Shown here: in pieces, positions 24,711 to 34,766 of the stretch | Layout of the letters: the number at the start of each line of letters is the position of its first letter | How positions within the stretch are numbered: position 1 is the stretch's first letter | Assembly (NCBI GenBank): GCA_016713135.1 | Contig: JADJPR010000020.1 | Coordinates: 310,001-374,000 of the forward strand | From: Rhodanobacteraceae bacterium | Lineage (GTDB): Bacteria > Pseudomonadota > Gammaproteobacteria > Xanthomonadales > SZUA-5 | DNA: 64,000 nucleotides | Direction of reading: 5' to 3' | Notes under the pieces: model-generated | Databases searched by the model: none | What the model saw: the letters and a program-made list of their open reading frames with translations, nothing else | Told to the model about the DNA's origin: nothing | Made by a program: the position numbers and the translations under genes

Positions 24711-26376
24711 TCAGCCCATCGGCAGCCTGAGCCCCTGCTCCTGCGCGCAGTCGGTGGCGATCTGATAGCCGGCGTCGTGATGCCGGTACACGCCCATCGC
24801 CGGATCGTTCCACAGCACGCGGGCGATGCGCTGGTCGGCGGCCTCGGAGCCGTCGCAGACGATGACGATGCCGGAGTGCTGCGAGTAGCCCATGCCGACG
24901 CCGCCGCCGTGGTGCAGCGAGACCCAGGTGGCGCCGCCGGCGACCGCGCCCATCGCGTTCAGCAGCGGCCAGTCGGAGACCGCGTCCGAGCCGTCCTTCA
25001 TCGCCTCGGTCTCGCGGTTGGGCGAGGCCACCGAGCCGGAATCGAGGTGGTCGCGGCCGATCACGATCGGCGCCTTCAGCTCGCCCTTGCGCACCATCTC
25101 GTTGAACGCCAGGCCCAGGCGGTGGCGCTCGCCGAGACCCACCCAGCAGATGCGCGCCGGCAGGCCCTGGAAGGCGATGCGCTGCTGCGCCATGTCCAGC
25201 CAGTTGTGCAGGTGCGCATCGTCCGGGATCAGTTCCTTGACCTTGGCATCGGTCTTCGCGATGTCTTCGGGATCGCCCGAGAGCGCGACCCAGCGGAAGG
25301 GGCCGACGCCGCGGCAGAACAGCGGGCGCACATAGGCCGGGACGAAGCCGGGGAAGTCGAAGGCGTTCGCCAGGCCTTCGTCCTTGGCCATCTGGCGGAT
25401 GTTGTTGCCGTAGTCGAAGGTCGGGATGCCCTGCGCGTGGAAGGCCAGCATCGCCTCGACGTGGTCGCGCATCGAGGCCTTGGCCGCGCGCGCGGTGCCG
25501 GCCGGATCGGCCTTGCGCCGCTGGTACCACTGGTCCACGGTCCAGCCGGCAGGCAGGTAGCCGTTGACCGGATCGTGCGCGCTGGTCTGGTCGGTCACCG
25601 CATCCGGCCTGACGCCGCGGCGCACCAGCTCGGGCAGGATCTCGGCGGCGTTGCCGAGCAGGCCGACACTCACCGCGCGCCCGGCCGCCGTATGCGCGGC
25701 GATCCGCGCCAGTGCGTCGTCGAGGTCGCTGGCCTGCTCATCCAGGTAGCGCGTGCGCAAACGCATGTCGATGCGGCTCTGCTGGCACTCGATGTTGAGC
25801 GAGCAGGCGCCGGCCATCGCCGCGGCGAGCGGCTGCGCGCCGCCCATGCCGCCGAGGCCCGCGGTCAGGATCCACTTGCCCTTGAGTTGGCCGCCGTAGT
25901 GCTGGCGGCCCATCTCGACGAAGGTCTCGTAGGTGCCCTGCACGATGCCCTGCGAGCCGATGTAGATCCACGAGCCCGCAGTCATCTGGCCGTACATCAT
26001 CAGGCCTTTGCGATCGAGCTCGTTGAAGTGCTCCCAGGTGGCCCAGTGCGGCACCAAGTTGGAATTGGCCAGCAGCACCCGCGGCGCGTCCGCATGCGTG
26101 CGCAGCACCCCGACCGGCTTGCCCGACTGGATCAGCAGGGTCTCGTCCTCGCCGAGCTGCTGTGAGCGAGCGCACGATCGCATCGAAGCATTCCCAGTCG
26201 CGCGCGGCGCGGCCGATGCCGCCGTAGACCACCAGCTCCGCCGGATTCTCGGCCACCTCCGGATCGAGGTTGTTCATCAGCATCCGCAGCGGCGCCTCGG
26301 TCAGCCAGCTCCTGCAGCTCAGCGCATTCCCGCGCGCGGCGCGGACGATGCGGGTGTGGTCGATGCGGGTACTCAT
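24711..26376 (-). pseudogene. hutU: Urocanate hydratase HutU, complete apart from one frameshift
   Basis: Urocanase turns urocanate into imidazolone propionate, step two of histidine degradation, using tightly bound NAD. ANSNLVPHWATWEHFNELD, GSQGIVQGTYETF, GKWILTAGLGGMGGAQPLA (NAD-binding) and HHGGGVGMGYSQHSG are intact. The N-terminal 70 residues (LRMLMNNLDPEVAENP, YGGIGRAARDWECFDAI) lie in another frame. One surplus base at about 26163 separates RSL from QQLGEDETLL; removing it gives a single frame of 554 residues, the normal length. No hutH, hutI or hutG is adjacent. It is either decaying or a consensus error. Confidence 0.92.
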
Positions 26377-26458
26377 GCGCGGATCGCTCGCAGGCAGGAC
26401 AGGCCGCGCATGATAGGCGGCTCCGATCGCGACCGGTGAGGCGGGCGTTGCCGAGGCC

Positions 26459-26578
26459 GGTTAAACGCGGAGACGCGGAGAGCGCAGAGGACAGCAGAGA
26501 GCAGACGGAGAAGAGATCCGTCGTCTGGCTCTACCTCTCTGCGAGTTCTCTGCTTCTCCTCTGCGTCCTCTGTGTCCG
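26459..26578. repeat. Palindromic element, GCGGAGA word family (imperfect)
   Basis: Left arm 26459-26490 (GGTTAAACGCGGAGACGCGG then AGAGCGCAGAGG) matches the outer arm of the element at 24020. The right arm, about 26535-26578, uses CTCTGCG/CTTCTCC words in a different order. It lies in the 398-base gap between hutU and hypE. Confidence 0.75.
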
Positions 26579-26628
26579 CTCCTGATAACGTATCGCGCCA
26601 GGCGCCAAGGGCTCCGATCGACACCAAT

Positions 26629-26757
26629 CAAACGAGGAGACGCAGGGAGCGCGGAGAAAACAGAAATTGATCGCCCGGTGGCACGGGTGCGTACCGCGCA
26701 TTGCCACCGTGATCCTGCTTCGCTTCTCTCCGCGCTCTCTGCGTCTCCGCGTTGAAC
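26629..26757. repeat. Palindromic element, GCGGAGA word family
   Basis: Left arm 26629-26659 and right arm 26724-26757 pair with few mismatches (GAGACGCAGGGAGCGCGGAG against CTCCGCGCTCTCTGCGTCTC). This second element in the same gap ends 18 bases from the hypE stop codon. Confidence 0.82.
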
Positions 26758-26774
26758 GGGACTCTCCAACGCCC

Positions 26775-27788
26775 TCAGCAAATCCGCGGCAGTTGCTCGC
26801 CGTGGAGCCAGTCGACCATGCGGCGGCCGCCGAAAATGGTGCGCATTTCGACGAAGCGCTGGGGGTCGTCGGTGACGAAGCCGATCCTGGCGGCTTCGCG
26901 CCCCAGTGGGTGTGCGCGCATGGCGGCAAGGACCGCCTCGGTGGCGTCCGGATCGCACACGGCGATGAGCTTGCCTTCGTTGGCGACATTCAACGGATCG
27001 AGGCCGAGCAGTTCGCAGGCGCCGCGCACCTGTGGCCTGACCGGGATCGCGGATTCTTCCAGGCGCATGCCGACCCGCGACTGCGCCGCGATCTCGTTCA
27101 GGGTGGCGGCGAGCCCGCCACGGGTGGGATCGCGCAACAGACGCAACGCGTTGGGGGCTGCGGCGAGCATGTCGGCGACCAGCGTGTGCAGCGCGGCCGA
27201 GTCGGATTCGATGCTGGTGTCGAAGCCGAGGCCGCTGCGACTGGCCATGATCGCGACGCCATGGTCGCCGATCGATCCCGACAGCAGGATGGCATCGCCC
27301 GGCCGCGCGCGGTCACCGGAGAGGTCGACGCCATCGGGCACCCGGCCGATGCCGGCGGTGTTGATGAACACCCCGTCGCCCTTGCCGCGCTCGACCACCT
27401 TGGTGTCACCGGTGACGATGGCCACGCCCGCTTCGCGCGCGGCGTGCCCCATCGAGGTGGCGATGCGCTTCAGGCCCTCCAGCGGGAAGCCTTCCTCGAT
27501 GACGAAGCCGGCCGAGAGGTACAAGGGCAGCGCACCGCCCATGGCGAGGTCGTTGACGGTGCCGTGCACCGCCAGGCTGCCGATGTCGCCGCCGGCAAAG
27601 AACAGCGGCGAGATCACGAAGCTGTCGGTGCTGAAGGCGTACCGGCCCGCACCGAGCAGGAACTCGGCCTGGTCATTGCCCTGCTTGGCGCCGGCGTGTG
27701 CGAACGCAGGCGCGAAGACCTCGGCGATCAGTTGCTGCATCGCGCGGCCGCCGCCGCCGTGGCTGAGTTCGACCCGCGCGCTGCTCAT
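26775..27788 (-). CDS. hypE: Hydrogenase maturation protein HypE
   Basis: A 337-residue PurM-like ATPase that dehydrates a carbamoyl group on its own C-terminal cysteine to a cyanide ligand for [NiFe]-hydrogenase. It has HGGGGRAMQQLI at the N-terminus, STDSFVISPLFFAGGDIGSL, DTKVVERGKGDGVFINT and the strictly required C-terminal Pro-Arg-Ile-Cys. The start overlaps the hypD stop by four bases. It is the last gene of hypCDE. Confidence 0.96.
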   Translation of the reverse strand: MSSARVELSHGGGGRAMQQLIAEVFAPAFAHAGAKQGNDQAEFLLGAGRYAFSTDSFVISPLFFAGGDIGSLAVHGTVNDLAMGGALPLYLSAGFVIEEGFPLEGLKRIATSMGHAAREAGVAIVTGDTKVVERGKGDGVFINTAGIGRVPDGVDLSGDRARPGDAILLSGSIGDHGVAIMASRSGLGFDTSIESDSAALHTLVADMLAAAPNALRLLRDPTRGGLAATLNEIAAQSRVGMRLEESAIPVRPQVRGACELLGLDPLNVANEGKLIAVCDPDATEAVLAAMRAHPLGREAARIGFVTDDPQRFVEMRTIFGGRRMVDWLHGEQLPRIC

Positions 27789-28915
27789 GCCGGCGCCTCG
27801 CTGTGGCGGCCGTAGGTGTAGTAGGCGGCGCAGGCGCCCTCGGACGACACCATGCACGAGCCGATCGGGTTCTCCGGCGTGCACAGCGTGCCGAAGACCT
27901 TGCAGTCGGCCGGACGCTTGGCCCCGCGCAGGATCGCCGGGCATTCGCAGGCGGCGTTCTCGCGCGCCGGGACGACGTCCAGGCCCAGGCTGCGCTCGGC
28001 ATCGAAGGCGGCGTACTCGGGGCGGATCTGCAGGGCCGAGAACGGCACGCTGCCCAGGCCGCGCCATTCGAAACTCTGCCGCAGTTCCAGCACGCGGCCG
28101 ACGATCTGCTGCGCCTTGCGGTTGCCGCCCTCGCTGACCGCGCGGGTGTACTGGTTCTCGACCTCGGCGCACCCGGCGTTCAGTTGCCGCACCAGCAGCA
28201 GGATCGATTGCAGCACGTCGAGCGGCTCGAATCCGCTGATCACCACCGGCTTGCGATAGTGCGCGGCGAAGGCCTGGTAGGCGCCGGTGCCGATCACCAC
28301 GCTGACGTGCGCCGGACCGATGAAGCCGTCGATCATCACCGGCGCCTCGTCAGCCGGATTCGCGACCGTCAGCAGGTGCACCATCGCCGGCGGGGTCAGC
28401 ACATGGTTGCAATAGACCCGGAAGTTCGCGAGTTCCTCGGCCTGCGCCTGCAGGATCGCCACCGCGGTGGGCGGCGTGGTGGTCTCGAAGCCGATCGCGA
28501 AGAACACCACGGTCCGGCCGGGATTCTGGCGCGCCACATCCAGCGCATCGGTGGCCGAATAGACCATGCGCACATCTGCGCCTTCGGCCTTGGCGCGCAG
28601 CAGGCTGGCCTTGCGCGAGCCGGGCACCCGCAGCATGTCGGCGTAGCTGCACAAGATCGTGTCCGGGCGGCGCGCGATGCGGATCGCCAGGTCCAGGCGG
28701 CCGATCGGCAGCACGCACACCGGGCAGCCCGGCCCGTGGATCAGTCGCACATTCGGCGGCAACAGGTCCGGGATGCCGTAGCGGAAGATCGCGTGGGTAT
28801 GCCCACCGCAGAACTCCATCAGGCGGTATTCGCGCCCCGGTTGCGCCTCGCGCGCGATGTCCGCGGCCAGCTTGCGGGCGAGCCCGCCGTCGCGGAATTC
28901 GTCGATGTACTTCAT
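27785..28915 (-). CDS. hypD: Hydrogenase maturation protein HypD
   Basis: A 376-residue 4Fe-4S protein that, with HypC, holds the iron on which the Fe(CN)2CO centre is built. It has Cys36 in MEFCGGHTHAIFRYG, Cys64 and Cys67 in GPGCPVCV, FFAIGFETTTPPTA, and the C-terminal cluster cysteines in CECPAILRG, ADCKVFGTLC, GSC and GAC. It is full length. It overlaps hypC upstream and hypE downstream by four bases each, so the three are translationally coupled. Confidence 0.96.
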   Translation of the reverse strand: MKYIDEFRDGGLARKLAADIAREAQPGREYRLMEFCGGHTHAIFRYGIPDLLPPNVRLIHGPGCPVCVLPIGRLDLAIRIARRPDTILCSYADMLRVPGSRKASLLRAKAEGADVRMVYSATDALDVARQNPGRTVVFFAIGFETTTPPTAVAILQAQAEELANFRVYCNHVLTPPAMVHLLTVANPADEAPVMIDGFIGPAHVSVVIGTGAYQAFAAHYRKPVVISGFEPLDVLQSILLLVRQLNAGCAEVENQYTRAVSEGGNRKAQQIVGRVLELRQSFEWRGLGSVPFSALQIRPEYAAFDAERSLGLDVVPARENAACECPAILRGAKRPADCKVFGTLCTPENPIGSCMVSSEGACAAYYTYGRHSEAPA

Positions 28916-29148
28916 GGCCGGAGCTCGTCGGCCAGCTCGCCGCTGGCGGCAAGGACTTCAAGCGTGCGGCGCGCCTCGTCGGCGTCGATCTTGCCCAGTG
29001 CGAATCCCACATGCAGCAGCACGTAGTCGCCCACCGTGACGTCATCGACCAGCGCCAGCGAGATCTCCTTGGTGATCCCACCCAGACTCACGCGCGCACG
29101 GCCCCCATCGAGCAGGGCCACGACCTCCGCCGGTATCGCCAGGCACAT
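28912..29148 (-). CDS. hypC: Hydrogenase maturation chaperone HypC
   Basis: A 78-residue OB-fold chaperone. The start at 29148 was chosen because it exposes MCLAIPAEV, and Cys2 is essential for binding iron and the hydrogenase large subunit; a longer in-frame start would bury it. VGDYVLLHVGFALGKID is the second family signature. It is the first gene of hypCDE. hypA, hypB, hypF and hydrogenase structural genes are not in the window. Confidence 0.95.
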   Translation of the reverse strand: MCLAIPAEVVALLDGGRARVSLGGITKEISLALVDDVTVGDYVLLHVGFALGKIDADEARRTLEVLAASGELADELRP

Positions 29149-29310
29149 CGTGCGAGCCCTCCCCGACTGATGCCGCACGCGGGTACTTGTAGCGCAGCAC
29201 CTTCGCCAGTGCCTTGCGGCAAGTCAAGTCCGGCGCTGCCGCCGCCCCCGGAAACCGCCTCCGTTCCGTATGCTGTGGGTCACAACTGGCAACAACTCGC
29301 ACCGATCCTG

Positions 29311-30195
29311 ATGAGTTCAGTCACTCTCGACATGCCCCTCGACATCCGAGGCCTGCGCAAGACCTTCGGCAAGCAGACCGTGCTCGATCATCTCGACTGG
29401 TCGGTGCCGGCCGGGCGCGTGATCGGGCTGCTCGGGCGCAATGGCGCGGGCAAGTCGACCCTGATCCGCTGCGCGCTGGGGCTGTCGCCGGTGGACGACG
29501 GCCAGGTGCATCTGTTCGGCGATCCGGTGGCCACGCTGCGGCCGGAAGCCCTGCACCGGGTGGGCTATGTGCCGCAGAGCTTCGATTTGTTTCCGTGGAT
29601 GAAGGTGGGCCAGTACCTCGGCTTCCACGCGGCCTTCTATGCGCGCTGGAATCAGGAGCTGGTTGATGGCTTGCTCGGGCGCTGGGAGGTGGACGCCGCC
29701 AAGAAGATCGGCGAGCTGTCGCAGGGCCAGCGGCAAAAGCTTGCGATCATCCGCGCGATTGCGCCGGACCCGGACCTGCTGCTACTCGACGAGCCGGTGG
29801 CGAGCCTGGACCCGCAGACGCGCCGGCTGTTCCTGGAGGAGTTGCTGCGGATCACGCGGCGGCCGGGCAAGGCGGTGGTGTTCTCCACCCACATCACCAC
29901 CGACCTGGAGCGTGCGGACGCCGAGATCGCGCTGTTGAAGTCCGGCCGCATCCAGTTCTCCTGCGACCTGGCCACCCTCAAGTCGCGCGTGCGCCGGATT
30001 GATTTCGACGGACCGCAACCGCCAGCGGACTTCCGCCATCCGGGCATCGTGCGCCATGTGCATCAGGACGGCCGCGCGCACTGGATTGTCGACGGACTCG
30101 ACGACGCGGCCGTGGCCGCGCTCGCCGGGCGTTTCGAGAGCATCCCGCGCGCGCAGCCGATGTCGCTCGAAGACATCTTCATCGAGCTCGGTTGA
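29311..30195 (+). CDS. ABC transporter ATP-binding protein
   Basis: A 294-residue nucleotide-binding subunit. It has Walker A GRNGAGKST, signature LSQGQRQ, Walker B LLLLDEP, and the H-loop in FSTHI; the C-terminal third is a regulatory extension. GYVPQSFDLFPWMKVGQYL is typical of antibiotic/multidrug or YhcH-like exporters. The stop overlaps the start of the next gene (TGATG), so the two form one ABC export system. It diverges from hypC. The cargo is unknown. A second ATG at 29332 is also possible. Confidence 0.88.
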   Translation: MSSVTLDMPLDIRGLRKTFGKQTVLDHLDWSVPAGRVIGLLGRNGAGKSTLIRCALGLSPVDDGQVHLFGDPVATLRPEALHRVGYVPQSFDLFPWMKVGQYLGFHAAFYARWNQELVDGLLGRWEVDAAKKIGELSQGQRQKLAIIRAIAPDPDLLLLDEPVASLDPQTRRLFLEELLRITRRPGKAVVFSTHITTDLERADAEIALLKSGRIQFSCDLATLKSRVRRIDFDGPQPPADFRHPGIVRHVHQDGRAHWIVDGLDDAAVAALAGRFESIPRAQPMSLEDIFIELG

Positions 30196-31631
30196 TGGCA
30201 GGCGCGGCGCTCATCCAACGCCAGTCGCTCTCACGCGGCGTACGCACCCTGCTCTGGCTACCGGTGCAGCGCTACCCTTTCGGTGCGCTGTTTCTCTCCC
30301 TGCTGCTTGTGGTCGGCTGGTCGGTGCCGTTGATCTCCGGCAAGCCCAAAGCGCTGTTCGCTTCGCTGGCGGTGCATGCCTATGTGCTGATGCTCGGCGG
30401 CATGCTGAGCGCGATGGTATGGGTTTCGGTGTGTCGCCCGGAAACCCAGATCCTGCCCGGATTCCGCCGCGCGCTGGGCTGGGTCTGGGGCCTGGCCGCG
30501 CTCTACCTGGTGCTGCTGCCGACGGCGCTGGTGCAGGCGATTGGTTTGCCGCCGCTGCTGGTTGCTGGCGGGCTGCTGCTGCTGCTGGCAACCGCGGTGG
30601 CGAGCGGCAGCGGCATCAAGTGGGCGGGACTGGTGTGGCTGACACCGATGCTGCTCGGGATCTGGCCGGAATTTGCCGAAGAGGTGTGGCTTGCGGTGAG
30701 AGCTTCCGCGCTGGCTCCGCTGCTGCTGGGCGGGCTCGCGGCGTTGATCCTGCGCTCCGTGTGGCGCCGTCTGATGCTGATCAGCGACGGCGCGCCCACC
30801 CTGTCACCAGCGGACATCAGCGTCACCGACATGAGCGCCAGCAGCGAGGGTGCGCGCATCCGGGCGGCCGGAAAATTCGCGGTGTGGATGCAGGGCATAC
30901 AGCATGCGCTGTCCTCGCGCGCTTTCGACAGCACGCTCGCGGCGCTCAAACGGGGCCGGACCGGCGCCGACCGACGTGCACTGGCGCTGGTGCTGATGCC
31001 CAACGCGCACTGGCGCGGAATGGCTTTCGAAGCGCTGCTCACGTTGCTGGCGATGGGCCTGTTGCTATCGCTGCTGGGATTCCAGCGTGGCGGGCCGCCG
31101 CCGGTGGGCCTGGCCGCCAGCTACATCGGCATGCTCACGGCGCTGCGCTACCAGCAGTTGCACCGCGCCACGCTGATGCTGCGACCAAGCCTGGTAGACG
31201 TGTACCTGGCGTCCGCACCGCGCTCGCAACTGCTGTTCTCACAAGCGGTGATCGACGCCCTGTACCGCTCGATCCTGCCCTCGATGCTGTTCGCCGCGAT
31301 GCTCTTGCTGCTGGTGGGGATCATGTATCCGCTGGAGCAACGCCTGCCGCTGCTGGCCGGCGGCCTGGTCGGCGCGCTCGGCGCCAGCATGGCCGGCCTT
31401 GCGGTGGTCCTGATGTTGCTGGATTCGGAACGGCCGCGGCTGATCCTCGGCCTGTTCGTGCTCGGTTTCCTGGGCGCCGTCCCGACTTCGCTGTGCGTCA
31501 GCGCCGCGCTGAAGTCGCCGGCTGCCGGAGCGGTAGTCGGCGCGCTGGTGCTGGTCGCTGCCGGCGCCTTCCTGGCGCGCGCACGCCGCGATGCACTGCG
31601 CTGGCCGGTGCGCTTCGACGCGCCGCTGTGA
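30195..31631 (+). CDS. ABC transporter membrane subunit
   Basis: A 478-residue very hydrophobic protein with about 12 predicted membrane helices in two blocks, separated by a hydrophilic stretch (about 200-270, including LSPADISVTDMSASSEGAR). It is translationally coupled to the ATPase gene just upstream, the main reason for calling it the permease. Sequence motifs do not identify the family or cargo. Confidence 0.75.
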   Translation: MAGAALIQRQSLSRGVRTLLWLPVQRYPFGALFLSLLLVVGWSVPLISGKPKALFASLAVHAYVLMLGGMLSAMVWVSVCRPETQILPGFRRALGWVWGLAALYLVLLPTALVQAIGLPPLLVAGGLLLLLATAVASGSGIKWAGLVWLTPMLLGIWPEFAEEVWLAVRASALAPLLLGGLAALILRSVWRRLMLISDGAPTLSPADISVTDMSASSEGARIRAAGKFAVWMQGIQHALSSRAFDSTLAALKRGRTGADRRALALVLMPNAHWRGMAFEALLTLLAMGLLLSLLGFQRGGPPPVGLAASYIGMLTALRYQQLHRATLMLRPSLVDVYLASAPRSQLLFSQAVIDALYRSILPSMLFAAMLLLLVGIMYPLEQRLPLLAGGLVGALGASMAGLAVVLMLLDSERPRLILGLFVLGFLGAVPTSLCVSAALKSPAAGAVVGALVLVAAGAFLARARRDALRWPVRFDAPL

Positions 31632-31745
31632 GAATGCAGGGCTGACGGAAGGACGGACCGGATCGTCTATCCTGTCGTGGCGGCTGTGGCGCGCCGGTCG
31701 TCCGGCGCGTGGCGCTCAGCCTGATCCAGCGTCCCGGAGCAACCG

Positions 31746-32297
31746 ATGGCGGCGACACAGGAGTTCCTCAACCTGCTGGAAGCCTTCAAGCGCGGCGACT
31801 CGCAGGCGTCGGCGCGGCTGATCTCGCTGGTCTACGAGGACCTGCACCGGCTGGCGCGGGCGCAGGGAGGCGCTGCCGGGCGCACCATGTCGCCAACGGC
31901 GCTGGTGCACGAGTGCTACCTGCGGATCATGGATCCGGCGTCTGCCAGCGTCGAATCCAAGAACCACTTCTTCAACCTGGCCAGCCGGGTGATGCGCCAG
32001 GTGCTGTGCGACTACGCGCGCGAACGCCTGGCCGACAAGCGCGGCGGTGGCGCGCAGCACGCCACGCTGTCCGGCGTGGATGCCGAACTGCGCGCGGAAG
32101 CCACTTCGCTGATCGAGCTGGACGACCTGTTGAACCGGCTGGCGAACGAGAATGCGGAGGCCGCGCGGGTCTTCGAGTGCCGCTATTTCGCGGGCTTGAG
32201 CGAGCAGGAAACCGCCGATGCGCTGGGCATGAGCCTGCGCACTGCCCAGCGCGAATGGAGCCATGCGCGGCAATGGCTGGCGGCACACCTGGGCTGA
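31746..32297 (+). CDS. ECF-type sigma factor (TIGR02999-like)
   Basis: A 183-residue RNA polymerase sigma factor with region 2 (LVYEDLHRLARAQ, ALVHECYLRI, FFNLASRVMRQVLCDYARERLADKRGG) and region 4 helix-turn-helix (ARVFECRYFAGLSEQETADALGMSLRTAQREWSHARQWL). Members of this group typically sit just before a membrane serine/threonine kinase, as here (gap of four bases), and the pair acts as one signalling unit. No anti-sigma gene is visible, so the kinase may control it. Confidence 0.92.
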   Translation: MAATQEFLNLLEAFKRGDSQASARLISLVYEDLHRLARAQGGAAGRTMSPTALVHECYLRIMDPASASVESKNHFFNLASRVMRQVLCDYARERLADKRGGGAQHATLSGVDAELRAEATSLIELDDLLNRLANENAEAARVFECRYFAGLSEQETADALGMSLRTAQREWSHARQWLAAHLG

Positions 32298-32301
32298 GTC
32301 G

Positions 32302-34689
32302 ATGGAAACCGTCAGGATCATCGACAAGCACCGTCTGTACGACCGTTTCGCCACCGGCCAGGCGATGCAGGGCCCGCTGATGCGCGCCCTGCTCGAAAAC
32401 GCCTCCGGCGGGCCGCTGCTGCAGCCCGGCGCGCGGATTGGCCCGTGGAGGATCCTGGAGCTGCTGGGCTCCGGCGGCATGTCGCATGTGTACCTGGCCG
32501 AGCGCTGCGACGGCGCCTTCGAGCAGCAAGTCGCGCTCAAGCTGGTGCGCCGCAATGCCGACCTGATCCATCGTCTGCGGCATGAGCGGCAGCTGATCGC
32601 CCATTTGCGCCATCCGCACATCGTCAGCCTGATCGACAGCGACGAAACCGCCGAGGGCGATCTGTGGCTGGCCATGGGCCTGGTCGAGGGCATGCCGATC
32701 GACCAGTACGCACACCAGAACCGGCTCGACTGGCGCGCGCGCGTGCGCCTGGTCGATGCGGTCTGCGCGGCGGTCGAGTACGCCCACGGCCGCGGCCTGA
32801 TCCATCGCGACATCAAGCCGGCCAATGTGCTGGTGGACGCGCAGGGCCATCCGCGGCTGCTGGACTTCGGCATCGCCTTCGAGCAGGGGGCCGCGAGCGC
32901 GCCGGACCACGCGCTGACCCCTGGCTTTGCCGCACCCGAGCAACTCGCCGGGCAGCCGCTGACCACCGCCACGGATGTCTTCCAGCTGGGCCTGTTGCTG
33001 CAGCGGGTGTGGGCTGCCGGCGCGGCGCCCGTCAGCGCGCCGCGCGCAGTGCAGGCAGACCTGGATGCGCTGGTGCGCCGGGCCACCGCGGAGGACCCGA
33101 CGCAGCGCCACGTCACCGCCGCTGCGCTGCGCGCGGACCTCGACGCGCTGCTGGCGCGCCGCCCGCTGGCGCACCTGGGCGCGCGGACGCGGGTGCGCAT
33201 GGCGCGCTTCATCGAGCGCCACCGCCTGCCGCTTGCGGTTGCGGCTGCGGCCTCGCTGATGCTGGTCGTGAGCCTTACCCTGGCCGCACTGCAACTGCGC
33301 GACGAACGCGATCGCGCACTGGCCAATGAAGCGCGCGCCGAGGGCATCGCCCGCTTCCTGGTCGACACCTTGTCGACTGCCAATCCGTGGGGCGCCGAGG
33401 CGGGCGGCGGCACGCTGGTGCAGGCCATGGAACGTGCGGCAGGCCGGCTGGATTCCGAACTGGCGGACGCACCCGATGTGCGCCGGGAACTGCGCAGCAC
33501 GATTGCCACGGTCTACACCATGGCGGAAGCAGGCAAGCCTTGCCTGGAAGTCCTGTCCTCGCCCGCTGCGCAAGCCGACCTTGCCTCCGCCGCGCCTGTC
33601 GCCCGCGCGAGCCTGCTGATCATGCGCTCGGAATGCCAATTGATTCTGGAACAGCGCGAGGCTGCGTGGGCTGACCTGGATGCGGCCGAGCAGAGCCTCG
33701 GCAGCGAGGATTCGGTCGCAGCGCGCCAGTTGCGCGCCTGGGTGCTGGTCGACCGCGGCCAGTTGCGCAAGATGGACGAAAGACTCGACGAGTCCAATGC
33801 CCTGTTGCAACAAGCGCTGGAACTGGCGCGCGCCGCCGGCAGCCGCGAGCAGGAATACCGTGCAACACGCATGCTCGGATTCAACCAGTTGACGTCGAAC
33901 CAGGCTGCAGAGGCCGCCGCCCAGCTGCAGCGCGCGCTCGACCTCGCCGGCGAAATCTACGGGCCGACCCACCGCAGCACCTTGACCTCGGCAGGCGGAC
34001 TCGCGATGGCAATGGACCGAGTAGGTCGCGGCGCCGAAGCCGAGGCGCTGCTGCAGCGATCGCTGGCCGCTGCCACCGAGGTGCAACTGCGCGGGCCGGA
34101 AGCCGAGATCGTGGTGGCCGAGTTGCGCGACAACCTCGCCACGCTGCACTTCCAGCAAGGACGCCTGGATGAGTGCATCAAAACCGCGCGCCCGGTATTC
34201 GACACCTACCGGCGCCTCGCGCCGGACACCACTCGCAGCTTCAATCCGGCCTGGCGCCTGGCGAGTTGCGCCTACCAGGCCGGCCAGCTGGACCTGGCCT
34301 CCGAGTACGCCGGACATGCGCTGCACTATGCGCGCATCGGTGCGCCGATGGGCGTGATCAATGCCGAACGCATGCTGGCTGCGGTGGCGGCGCGGCGCGG
34401 CCAGGTCGAACAGGCGGCGACCCACCTGCAGCGCGCCGAGGAGGCCTACGCCGCGACTTCGGTGTCGAACGCCAACATCTACACCGCGCTGTTGCTGGCC
34501 CACGCCCTGCACGCCGTGGCGCGCAAGGACCAGGCCACGGCGCAGGAGAAGCTGGACGCCGCCGCCGAGCGCATCGGCAGCGCCACGCCGCCGCCATGGC
34601 TGGCGCAGGAGCGGGACGAGGTCAGCGCGCTGGTGGCAGCGCTGGGAACAACCGCTGCATTGCCCGCAGCGCCAGCCCCCGCCCGTTGA
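32302..34689 (+). CDS. Membrane serine/threonine kinase with TPR-rich sensor part
   Basis: A 795-residue protein. The kinase domain (about 45-300) has the glycine loop LGSGGMSHVYLAE, catalytic Lys80 in VALKLV, His168-Arg-Asp170 in HRDIKPANVL, Asp191 in DFGIA, and APEQL. One transmembrane helix lies at about 310-333 (LPLAVAAAASLMLVVSLTLAALQL region). The rest (340-790) is helical repeat of TPR type on the far side of the membrane. It follows the ECF sigma gene by four bases. This architecture resembles PknB-type kinases paired with sigma factors in Xanthomonadales. Confidence 0.9.
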   Translation: METVRIIDKHRLYDRFATGQAMQGPLMRALLENASGGPLLQPGARIGPWRILELLGSGGMSHVYLAERCDGAFEQQVALKLVRRNADLIHRLRHERQLIAHLRHPHIVSLIDSDETAEGDLWLAMGLVEGMPIDQYAHQNRLDWRARVRLVDAVCAAVEYAHGRGLIHRDIKPANVLVDAQGHPRLLDFGIAFEQGAASAPDHALTPGFAAPEQLAGQPLTTATDVFQLGLLLQRVWAAGAAPVSAPRAVQADLDALVRRATAEDPTQRHVTAAALRADLDALLARRPLAHLGARTRVRMARFIERHRLPLAVAAAASLMLVVSLTLAALQLRDERDRALANEARAEGIARFLVDTLSTANPWGAEAGGGTLVQAMERAAGRLDSELADAPDVRRELRSTIATVYTMAEAGKPCLEVLSSPAAQADLASAAPVARASLLIMRSECQLILEQREAAWADLDAAEQSLGSEDSVAARQLRAWVLVDRGQLRKMDERLDESNALLQQALELARAAGSREQEYRATRMLGFNQLTSNQAAEAAAQLQRALDLAGEIYGPTHRSTLTSAGGLAMAMDRVGRGAEAEALLQRSLAAATEVQLRGPEAEIVVAELRDNLATLHFQQGRLDECIKTARPVFDTYRRLAPDTTRSFNPAWRLASCAYQAGQLDLASEYAGHALHYARIGAPMGVINAERMLAAVAARRGQVEQAATHLQRAEEAYAATSVSNANIYTALLLAHALHAVARKDQATAQEKLDAAAERIGSATPPPWLAQERDEVSALVAALGTTAALPAAPAPAR

Positions 34690-34766
34690 GGCAACTACGC
34701 AACTGAGTTTGGCGGGATCGGCCACGCGCCTCCGTATCCGAGTTTGAACCCACTCGGAGCAGGCAT

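Noticed and set aside
25738..26376. The N-terminal hutU frame as an independent 212-codon gene
   Set aside because: Homology to HutU ends at the frameshift; the remainder is out-of-frame translation of hutU itself.
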